From Planctomycetota bacterium (lineage in GTDB: Bacteria; Planctomycetota; Brocadiia; JAJRTI01), in NCBI GenBank assembly GCA_024278415.1, contig JAJRTI010000744.1, positions 1 through 13,715 of the forward strand: a stretch of 13,715 bases of DNA. Reading direction: 5' to 3'. The translations under genes and the position numbers were made by a program. Position 1 is the first letter of the stretch; each line of letters opens with the position of its first letter. Of the stretch, positions 8,615 through 13,715 are shown in pieces. The notes under the pieces are model-generated. The model searched no databases. It saw only the letters and a program-made list of their open reading frames with translations, and had not been told where the DNA came from.

Positions 8615-10030
8615 CTACTGCCCGTGCTTGGCGAGCGAGACGAACAGCACCGCGTCGCCATCGAAGGGAGCGCGGAACGCGCGCTTCGCTCCGCCGGACA
8701 CAGTGAACGGTTCGAGGGCATCGCCCGTGTCGGGGTTGATCCACTGGGCCGACAACGCGCCCGCGGCGGCCGACAGGTCTACGGCGACCTTGCCGCCGTT
8801 GGGCACGTAAACAATGTAGGCGGTTCCCGGCTGGGCCAGACAGAACCGCGACGACGCGAGCGCGGTCCTGGGCGTCATGGAGGCCAAGTCGACGCGCTCA
8901 GCCAGCCGGCGAGCAAATCCGAGGCTCCGCCGGATGGGCTCCCACCGCGGGTCGAACGGCTTGCCAATCACCACGGCATCGTAGGGGTCCATGAAGAGCG
9001 GGTTCAGGCCGCGGGTGAAGGTCTTCCACACCCACGCTTGGTTGCCGCCGATGCCCCAGAGGTGGTCCGTGTCGGAGAGGACCACTTTCTTGCCCTTGGG
9101 GTCCGGCGGATTGTTGCGGTACCCGCCGCCGGGATTCGGCGAGATCCAGTCGGCCGGGCTCTCGAAGAGCGTTCGGTTGGAGCCGCCTTTGAACTGGAAC
9201 GTCATGCCCACCGGATGTTGCTGGGGCTTGCCCTTTTCGTAGTCCTTGATGAAACGGATCATGTGATACTGCCACTCGGTGGACGGCGGGTGATTCTCGT
9301 TCGAGATCTCGTAGAGCACATTGTCGAGGTCGTTGACCGTGTCAATGACCTTGCGCACATACGCCTCTTGCCGCTCCACAATGGCGGCGTGCTTCAGCGT
9401 ATGAATGTCCAGCCCGTCGCCGACTTCGCGGCCGACGCCGTTGACGTTGTTGTCGGGATGGAAAGGATGGACTTCCCAAGCGCGCGGGGCGAACTGCATG
9501 CCCCAGCCCTCGAAGAGCATGATGGACACGTAAACCCCTCGCTCGCCCGCGGCTTGCACCCGCTCGCGCAGGCGCTTGAAATACGCGTCGTCGAATCGCG
9601 CCAAATCGAACTTCGGCTTGCCGTCGCGCGCGGCGCCGGGGCCGGTGCGCGGCCAAGGATGGGGTGCGACGCGGTGCTTTCTGGCCGGTCCAACGCTGCT
9701 GCTCGACGTGTCCCACTGCGTCAGCTCCCACCGCCACAGGCGCACGAAGTTGTGGTGATACTTCTCCAGGAAATCGAGGTACGCGCTCCAATCGAACGGC
9801 TGCGGCGGATCCGTCGGCCCCATGTCCTGGAGGTTGTTCCACACGTGCGAGCCGACCAGCAGCACGGCTTCGCCTGACGCGTCCGCGAAGTAGCGCGGGT
9901 TCTTTTCGCACACGCGCAGCGGCCCGGAGGCCGGCGCCGCACAGGCCGTGGCACAGGCGGCCAAGATGAGACCGCTCGCCAAGAGTTGAGCGATGTGAGC
10001 GGACGGCGTTAGCGAGGGAAGCAGATCCAT
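8615..10030 (-). CDS. GH-A-like secreted protein with C-terminal collagenase-type domain, probable lipoprotein
   Basis: A 471-residue exported protein of the type often annotated as a putative glycoside hydrolase with a DUF4038-like barrel and a putative collagen-binding domain of a collagenase. Residues 40-380 form the barrel: LLVGSHVWNNLQDMG (57-71), NFVRLWRWE (94-102), VSIMLFEGWG (168-177), VLYEISNENHPP (238-249, Glu245 as candidate acid/base), VVLSDTDHLWG (316-326) and GLNPLFMDPYD (341-351). Residues 390-471 (CLAQPGTAYIVYVPNGG onward) fit the C-terminal beta-sandwich. The N-terminus has a lipobox, LAAC with Cys26, but no basic residue before the hydrophobic stretch, which is unusual for an export signal. 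AAGGAG 7 nt upstream fixes the ATG at 10030; a longer frame reaches 10513 but overlaps the previous gene. First gene of the four-gene block. The position expected to carry a nucleophile Glu shows Asp-Thr-Asp. Confidence 0.8.
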   Translation of the reverse strand: MDLLPSLTPSAHIAQLLASGLILAACATACAAPASGPLRVCEKNPRYFADASGEAVLLVGSHVWNNLQDMGPTDPPQPFDWSAYLDFLEKYHHNFVRLWRWELTQWDTSSSSVGPARKHRVAPHPWPRTGPGAARDGKPKFDLARFDDAYFKRLRERVQAAGERGVYVSIMLFEGWGMQFAPRAWEVHPFHPDNNVNGVGREVGDGLDIHTLKHAAIVERQEAYVRKVIDTVNDLDNVLYEISNENHPPSTEWQYHMIRFIKDYEKGKPQQHPVGMTFQFKGGSNRTLFESPADWISPNPGGGYRNNPPDPKGKKVVLSDTDHLWGIGGNQAWVWKTFTRGLNPLFMDPYDAVVIGKPFDPRWEPIRRSLGFARRLAERVDLASMTPRTALASSRFCLAQPGTAYIVYVPNGGKVAVDLSAAAGALSAQWINPDTGDALEPFTVSGGAKRAFRAPFDGDAVLFVSLAKHGQ

Positions 10031-10037
10031 TCGTTGT

Positions 10038-10043
10038 CTCCTT
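10038..10043 (-). promoter_or_regulatory. Shine-Dalgarno site deciding the start of the collagenase-type GH gene
   Basis: AAGGAG on the minus strand, 7 nt before the ATG at 10030. It rejects the long N-terminal extension that the open frame would allow up to 10513. Confidence 0.82.
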
Positions 10044-10082
10044 TCGATGGGCGCTGACTTGGAAGACGCGAAGTGACGGGCG

Positions 10083-10110
10083 CCACGAAAGCACACGAAG
10101 GAAGCACGAG
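10083..10110. repeat. degenerate solo copy of the outer-arm repeat
   Basis: On the plus strand this reads CCACGAAAGCACACGAAG followed by GAAGCACGAG. It resembles the left arm of the element at 12870-13064 (CCACCAAGACACGAAGACAC) with small insertions. The shared core is CCAC, AAG, ACACGAAG and CAC. It lies in the presumed 5' leader region of the four-gene block. Similarity is by eye and imperfect. Confidence 0.4.
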
Positions 10111-10242
10111 CTGAGACCGCGCGCGCTCCAAGATGGATCATGCAAGCTTCCGGGGGCGTTTGGTTCGAGCCTGCCCAATCGCCAAGGGATTTTGCGGCGC
10201 AGACATCGAGCCGCGAGCATTGCCGCGCGGCGAACGAGCGGG

Positions 10243-10293
10243 CCTCAGCGGCCATCCGGCAGGAGCGCCGCGGCCCTGTGGCCTTTGCTGAGG
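10243..10293 (-). terminator. imperfect hairpin after the beta-lactamase-family gene
   Basis: CCTCAGC plus GGCCA (10243-10254) pairs with TGGCC plus GCTGAGG (10279-10293), 12 bp in total with a 3-nt TTT bulge in one arm and a 24-nt GC-rich loop. It begins about 10 nt beyond the stop codon at 10303-10305. There is no T-run after it on the minus strand, so it is a weak terminator candidate at best and may instead protect an mRNA 3' end. Confidence 0.3.
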
Positions 10294-10302
10294 GCTTGGC
10301 TT

Positions 10303-11373
10303 TCACGATCCAACGGCTTGAAGCAGAAGCTGGAACGCGTGGTTCTCCATTTCGCGGCTGCGCACCCGGGAGTCGTTCCAACTCACGATCAAGTCGAGGC
10401 TGGGCATGACGGCCATGACGCGGCGGCCGCCGTGTCCGAACGCGCCGTACGTGTCTGCGGCCGCGGCCGGCCAGTGGCGCTTGCCGTCGCGGTCCACGCC
10501 GTTGGTCCACCACAGCCAGCTATAGCTGCCGAAGTGGTCGGTCTGGTTGTCAGGCACGCGGCGAGAGCCGATGCTGCGTTGGCCGGGGATCATGTCCGCC
10601 GGCGTCATGCCGGCGCGAGGGATGGAATTGGGCAAGGGGCTGCTGATGGCCATGCGCGCGTGCTCGGGCCGAATGAGGGCGCGGCCCTGCCAGCGCCCTC
10701 CGCGCAAGTACAGCAGCCCAAACCGCGCGAAGTCCCTCGGCGAAATCGCAAGCCGGCCCGGCCGATCTCTCACGCCGAAAGCCATGAACGTGGGCCGATC
10801 CTCGCACTGCAACGGATCCGTGAGCAGCGGGTGCAACACCGTCTCGTCCACATTGGCGAAGGCCGCTCCATAGACCTTGCCGAAGAGGCAATCCCAAAAC
10901 AGCGCCATCTGCCAGTCGTTGTAGCAGAAGGCCTGGCCCGGCGAATCGGCCACTCCGTAGCACGCGGTCTGGTTGGCGAGGTGGCGCCAGGTGATGCGCC
11001 GGTCCTTGTGGCCGAGCGCGGGGTTGAGCGCGGCGAGCCGCGGCTCGATCTTGGCGACATGCTCGTCGAGCGACGCGACGCGGCCGTCCTCGATCGCCTT
11101 GAACAGGAAATGCGCATACACCGGCTTGGCCGCGGACGCGACATCGCCGCGGCGCTTGCAGTCGCCCCACGAGTAAACCATGCGCCCCCCGCGCACGACG
11201 CAGCCCCTGCCGGCGACGTATCGGCTGAACGCCGCGAGCCGCCCCGCGTCGAGGCCCGCCTCCCGCGGCTGGACTATCGCCCACGTCTTCCCTGGCCAAG
11301 CGGGGGCCGCCGCCCATGCCGCGCTAACGAGCAAGAAGGCGAGGCTGGCGATTGTGGTGTGAATCGGGTGCAT
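10303..11373 (-). CDS. exported serine beta-lactamase-family hydrolase
   Basis: A 356-residue protein of the beta-lactamase/penicillin-binding-protein-like superfamily, predicted outside the cytoplasm (signal peptide about 1-23, ending AAWAAAP). Family motifs are present in order: SAAK (80-83) as the Ser-x-x-Lys with Ser80 as nucleophile and Lys83; CYNDWQ (150-155), giving Tyr-Asn-Asp in place of the usual Tyr-x-Asn; and FGHGG (312-316) as the His-x-Gly equivalent of Lys-Thr-Gly. ISPRDFARFGLLYLRGGRW (210-228) is a familiar stretch of esterase-like members. Likely roles are ester, amide or peptide hydrolysis; antibiotic resistance is not implied. The ATG at 11373 has GGGAGG 7 nt upstream and starts the signal peptide, while the longer frame to 11427 has neither. 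It stands 160 bp from the gene before it and 272 bp from the one after, so it may be separately transcribed. Confidence 0.85.
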   Translation of the reverse strand: MHPIHTTIASLAFLLVSAAWAAAPAWPGKTWAIVQPREAGLDAGRLAAFSRYVAGRGCVVRGGRMVYSWGDCKRRGDVASAAKPVYAHFLFKAIEDGRVASLDEHVAKIEPRLAALNPALGHKDRRITWRHLANQTACYGVADSPGQAFCYNDWQMALFWDCLFGKVYGAAFANVDETVLHPLLTDPLQCEDRPTFMAFGVRDRPGRLAISPRDFARFGLLYLRGGRWQGRALIRPEHARMAISSPLPNSIPRAGMTPADMIPGQRSIGSRRVPDNQTDHFGSYSWLWWTNGVDRDGKRHWPAAAADTYGAFGHGGRRVMAVMPSLDLIVSWNDSRVRSREMENHAFQLLLQAVGS

Positions 11374-11380
11374 ACGTTGA

Positions 11381-11386
11381 CCTCCC
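11381..11386 (-). promoter_or_regulatory. Shine-Dalgarno site of the beta-lactamase-family gene
   Basis: GGGAGG on the minus strand, 7 nt before the ATG at 11373. It favours the signal-peptide Met over the in-frame ATGs further upstream. Confidence 0.75.
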
Positions 11387-11533
11387 AGTCTCGCGCAGTA
11401 TAACTCCATGCCCCTCACGCGCGCCACGCAGCGGAAGGTGTGCGCGAACCGCGCGGAACACGGCTCCTTGGGGCTTCCCGTTCATGTCCGTCAGCCGGCA
11501 GGATCATCTGTTCCACATCCACTCAACACTGGC

Positions 11534-12817
11534 TTACCGGGCGTATTCGTCCGCGACCTCCAACGCGATAGCCGACCACTCGGCCAAACGCGGAGGATCG
11601 CAGCGGATGGTCGAAATGTCCTTGAGGATCAGCTCCACGTGGCCGCCTTGCGCGGCGGTCACGTCGAGGATGCCGCGGAGTTCGTCGCGCACGGTCTCGG
11701 GGCGCCACACGTCCGTCGCGAGGAACGCGGGGTTGGGCTTAGACGAGAACACGAGCGTGTCGCCGCAGGCCTCGCCGCCGATGCGGTCGTCGGCCATGGG
11801 GCTCATGGAGATCTTGCGCAGATTGGGCAGCATCTCTCGAATGAGATCCACCTTGAGGTGGAGCGGCTCGCAGCAGCCGTAGTAGGTGAGGGCGAATCGG
11901 TTCATGCACTGGGCTTCGTATTGGAGCGCGAACTCGCGGTGCATGTCCGGCGAGACCTCGGAGAAGATCTGCACCATGCCGCCGCCCCACAAGTTGTGCA
12001 GCTTCACGTGGTCCGGGTCGTAGTCCTCGCCCGGCAACTCGTCCGTGTATCCGTAGCCGCCCTGGCCGATGATTTCGCCGGTGTTGTTTAGCTTGAGCAG
12101 ACCAAGCGACTCGTATGCGTCGAGCCGCGCCTGGTACGCGGCGGTCATGCGCTCCATGAGCGCGTGCACGAACTGCGGCCGCAGTGCGAGGTCCATGAGC
12201 ACCGGCTCGACTCCCGTCCACTGGACGAGCCGGTCCCAGGGAGAGATGTTGTAGCGGCCGAAGCCGATGTGCGTCTCCACCGGCAGCAGGTCGCCGAACG
12301 CGTCTTCGAGCATCTGCATCTGCGCGGCCGTCGCGGCCTCGTCGTGTGTGATCTCCGGGATGCGGATCTTCTCGACGTCGCCCTCGTCCTTGAGTTGGGG
12401 GATGTACGCGTGGGAGCGGATCGAGCTTTGCACAGTCTCAGAGCTGCGTTGTGGAATCGTGTCCTCCTGGGTGCGCACGCCGAGGTCGTCGCCGCGCAGC
12501 ACCGGCTCCATGCGGAGCACTGGCTCGACGACCATGTCGCCCGGGAAATGGTTCCACTGGTGAATGGTCTGTCGCATCCCGCGCTCGACCACGCGGCAGT
12601 AGGCGTGCTCGCACTGAAGTGCGAGCGCGTCTTGCTCGGACAACTCGATCTCGGCCCAGGGGATCTGGTAGATGTGGACCATGGGCCGGACCATGTCGAG
12701 TTGGTTGAGCCGGCGCCACAGCTCGCGCTTCTCTTGCTGCACCGGCATCGCCGCGATTTCGGCGATGCGCTCGGCGAGGGGACGGAGGATGGCCTTGTCG
12801 TGTGGAGGAATACTCAC
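11534..12817 (-). CDS. uroporphyrinogen decarboxylase-fold (URO-D-like) protein
   Basis: A 427-residue cytoplasmic protein without signal or membrane segments. Its C-terminal half fits the URO-D/cobalamin-methyltransferase superfamily: HIGFGRYNISPWDRLVQW (183-200), a mid-barrel KLNNTGEIIGQGGYGYTDEL (242-261), YYGCCEPLH (312-320), LPNLRKISMSP (330-340), FSSKPNPAFL (357-366) and STIRCDPPRL (402-411). Cys315/Cys316 and Cys406 sit about where the zinc-thiolate ligands of corrinoid methyltransferases such as MtaA lie, whereas true haem-pathway HemE lacks such cysteines. A methyl-transfer role is therefore more plausible than uroporphyrinogen decarboxylation, but the substrate is unknown. The start is GTG at 12817 with a modest AGGAA 6 nt upstream; the next internal Met is residue 24. 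The 266-bp gap before it holds the REPIN-like element. Confidence 0.78.
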   Translation of the reverse strand: MSIPPHDKAILRPLAERIAEIAAMPVQQEKRELWRRLNQLDMVRPMVHIYQIPWAEIELSEQDALALQCEHAYCRVVERGMRQTIHQWNHFPGDMVVEPVLRMEPVLRGDDLGVRTQEDTIPQRSSETVQSSIRSHAYIPQLKDEGDVEKIRIPEITHDEAATAAQMQMLEDAFGDLLPVETHIGFGRYNISPWDRLVQWTGVEPVLMDLALRPQFVHALMERMTAAYQARLDAYESLGLLKLNNTGEIIGQGGYGYTDELPGEDYDPDHVKLHNLWGGGMVQIFSEVSPDMHREFALQYEAQCMNRFALTYYGCCEPLHLKVDLIREMLPNLRKISMSPMADDRIGGEACGDTLVFSSKPNPAFLATDVWRPETVRDELRGILDVTAAQGGHVELILKDISTIRCDPPRLAEWSAIALEVADEYAR

Positions 12818-12823
12818 GGTTCG

Positions 12824-12828
12824 TTCCT
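12824..12828 (-). promoter_or_regulatory. weak Shine-Dalgarno site before a GTG start
   Basis: AGGAA on the minus strand, 6 nt before the GTG at 12817. It is weaker than the sites of the downstream genes, which with the GTG start suggests lower translation of the URO-D-like protein. Confidence 0.5.
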
Positions 12829-12869
12829 ATGGTTGTGCGGAGGAAGGCTTCACGGATCGCCCCAGATTA

Positions 12870-12890
12870 CCACCAAGACACGAAGACACA
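12870..12890 (+). repeat. left outer arm of the REPIN-like element
   Basis: Begins CCACCAAGACACGAAG. Its reverse complement recurs at 13044-13064 with two differences (positions 5 and 19 of 21). Arms of this kind, rich in AAGACAC and ACGAAG words, are familiar as dispersed intergenic repeats in environmental bacteria, from general knowledge. Confidence 0.75.
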
Positions 12891-12923
12891 AAGGGGGGCG
12901 AAGGAAGGGAAGGGGGCCCGTCT

Positions 12924-12944
12924 GTAGCGCGCACGTCAGTGCGT
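12924..12944 (+). repeat. REP-like unit 1: GTAG plus hairpin
   Basis: GTAG (12924-12927), one C, stem GCGCAC (12929-12934), loop GTCA, stem GTGCGT (12939-12944). The stem is 6 bp with a G-U pair at the base. Two GGGCCC palindromes (12914-12919 and 12953-12958) bracket it and could extend the fold. Confidence 0.65.
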
Positions 12945-12977
12945 TCCGTTCTGGGCCCTCCACGTCACCGGGCAGAG

Positions 12978-12998
12978 ACGCTCTTACGAGCGTGCTAC
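12978..12998 (-). repeat. REP-like unit 2: GTAG plus hairpin, inverted
   Basis: Read on the minus strand from 12998: GTAG, one C, stem ACGCTC, loop GTAA, stem GAGCGT. Spacing is identical to unit 1. Relative to unit 1 the fifth stem pair changes from A-T to T-A on both sides, and the first from G-U to A-U, so base pairing is kept while sequence differs. Confidence 0.65.
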
Positions 12999-13043
12999 GA
13001 ACGCGCTCAATCCCTACACGAACTTGCGGGATGCTGGACTTGG

Positions 13044-13064
13044 TGCGTCTTCGTGTCTTAGTGG
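13044..13064 (-). repeat. right outer arm of the REPIN-like element
   Basis: On the minus strand it begins CCACTAAGACACGAAG, matching the left arm at 19 of 21 positions. It ends 19 bp from the stop codon of the upstream HZS-alpha-like gene. Confidence 0.75.
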
Positions 13065-13083
13065 CCTCCCGCCTTGGCGGCGG

Positions 13084-13715
13084 TCATCGCCGCGCATCGT
13101 ACGCCCTCTCCCCAGCGGAGATCGCCTCTCGGCAGCGCTCCTCGGCCGCGTGGCGCCGCGCGTACTTGCGCTCGCGCTGCTGATCGAGCGGGCAGGCCGC
13201 GAAGCCCTCCATGTCCGCGCGGGGGCGCTTGGCGAGCATCTGCTTGCCCGCTTCGATGATCGCCAGCGCTTCTTGATACTTGGCGTCGTCCTTGCCTTTG
13301 AGCTTCGCGAGGCAGGGGCTCAGCTCCGGCCGGTCGAAGCTCACCTGCGGGCCTCGGTTCTTCGCGTAGTGCAGCAGGCTCGCAAAGGGCACGCCCGTGA
13401 GTTGGCTCAGCCGCGCCACCTGTTTGTTGCCGAGCGGAGCGCGGCCGGCCAGGTTGGTGGGGTACGCGGACGCGTAGCTGGGGTAGTAGGGAGCGTTGAT
13501 GTCGATCCACGTGACGATGCGGTCGAAGTCCTCTTCGGAGAGCTTCACTTTCTCGTGGCCTTTGCGGATCACCTCGACGAGTTTGCTCGCGTGCGAGCCC
13601 CAAGAATAGGCTTGCTGGATCGCGGAGGGCCCGGCGCCGATGGCCGCGATGTACTTCTTGCGCCACAGTTCGTTGTACGACGCGTTGAACGTCATGGACC
13701 GGTCGCCGGCGAGGA
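13084..13715 (-). CDS. HZS-alpha-like protein, C-terminal part (5' end outside window)
   Basis: The frame stays open to the right edge, so this is the last 209 residues of a longer gene; the first internal Met (13695) is not the start. The visible part begins LAGDRSMTFNASYNELW, then GSHASKLVEVIRKGHEKVKL and DRIVTWIDINAPYYPSY, a set of motifs typical of the hydrazine-synthase-alpha-like middle-domain family common in planctomycetes. Most such proteins are not in anammox organisms and have unknown function; several have a c-type haem CxxCH just before the LDLxGDR-like segment, which would lie outside this window. The C-terminal 60 residues are charged and helical (CPLDQQRERKYARRHAAEE). No Cys-x-x-Cys-His is seen in the visible part. 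Family assignment is from motif memory. Confidence 0.68.
   Translation of the reverse strand, partial: LAGDRSMTFNASYNELWRKKYIAAIGAGPSAIQQAYSWGSHASKLVEVIRKGHEKVKLSEEDFDRIVTWIDINAPYYPSYASAYPTNLAGRAPLGNKQVARLSQLTGVPFASLLHYAKNRGPQVSFDRPELSPCLAKLKGKDDAKYQEALAIIEAGKQMLAKRPRADMEGFAACPLDQQRERKYARRHAAEERCREAISAGERAYDARR

Larger units (their letters stand above)
12870..13064. mobile_element. REPIN-like nested inverted-repeat element
   Basis: Outer arms of 21 nt (12870-12890 and 13044-13064) are inverted repeats matching at 19 of 21 positions; each contains a near-duplicated 8-nt unit (AAGACACG, AAGACACA). Inside lie two inverted GTAG-plus-hairpin units (12924-12944 and 12978-12998). Two oppositely oriented REPs, each with a 5' GTAG tetranucleotide, are the architecture of REPINs mobilised in trans by RAYT (TnpA-REP) Y1-HUH transposases. 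No transposase gene is present in the window. The DNA between arms and REPs (a purine-rich run on the left, mixed sequence on the right) is not repeated. The element fills most of the gap between the HZS-alpha-like and URO-D-like genes. Confidence 0.62.

Noticed and set aside
10031..10513. N-terminal extension of the collagenase-type GH gene
   Set aside because: It overlaps the 3' end of the beta-lactamase-family gene and is low complexity; AAGGAG before 10030 and the signal sequence there fix the start.
11397..11402. TATACT on the minus strand as a -10 box for the beta-lactamase-family gene
   Set aside because: Good -10 match and position, but no -35-like hexamer 16-19 nt upstream; a single hexamer is weak evidence.
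12870..12893. CRISPR-like or tandem repeat array
   Set aside because: Only two near-copies of an 8-nt unit in each arm and no regularly spaced repeats; the inverted arrangement fits a REPIN or MITE-like element instead.

Overview
The window is about 13.7 kb of GC-rich bacterial DNA. It holds seven convincing protein genes, all on the minus strand, so transcription runs from the right edge to the left. The flavour is that of a planctomycete-like organism (Planctomycetota or neighbours such as Hydrogenedentota or Lentisphaerota). The reasons are a hydrazine-synthase-alpha-like protein, a divergent uroporphyrinogen-decarboxylase-fold protein, several large secreted carbohydrate-active proteins and long non-coding gaps with dispersed repeats. 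No rRNA or other taxonomic marker is present, so this is a family-level impression only.

Right to left: (1) 13715-13084, the 3' end of an HZS-alpha-like gene that runs off the window; (2) 13083-12818, a gap holding a nested inverted-repeat element with two oppositely oriented GTAG-plus-hairpin units, the architecture of a REPIN; (3) 12817-11534, a URO-D-fold protein with a GTG start; (4) 11373-10303, an exported serine beta-lactamase-family hydrolase, followed by an imperfect hairpin; (5) 10302-10031, a gap with a solitary degenerate copy of the outer arm of the repeat element; (6) 10030-531, four closely spaced genes (gaps of 36, 85 and 55 bp), each beginning with a signal sequence and each preceded by a good Shine-Dalgarno site: a collagenase-type GH-like lipoprotein candidate, a polypeptide with two GH5-like catalytic domains, a 942-residue unclassified glycosidase-like protein, and a four-part heparinase II/III-type polysaccharide lyase; (7) 530-1, non-coding DNA with a perfect hairpin and a repeat-like left edge.

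The four-gene block looks like one transcription unit for breaking down a uronic-acid-containing polysaccharide outside the cytoplasm. The lyase would cleave uronate linkages and the three glycosidase-like proteins would trim other bonds. No SusC/SusD pair, ABC transporter or regulator is visible here. The beta-lactamase-family and URO-D-like genes may or may not belong to the same programme. The most interesting items are the REPIN-like element with a compensatory stem change, the protein with two intact glutamate pairs, and the unclassified 942-residue protein.
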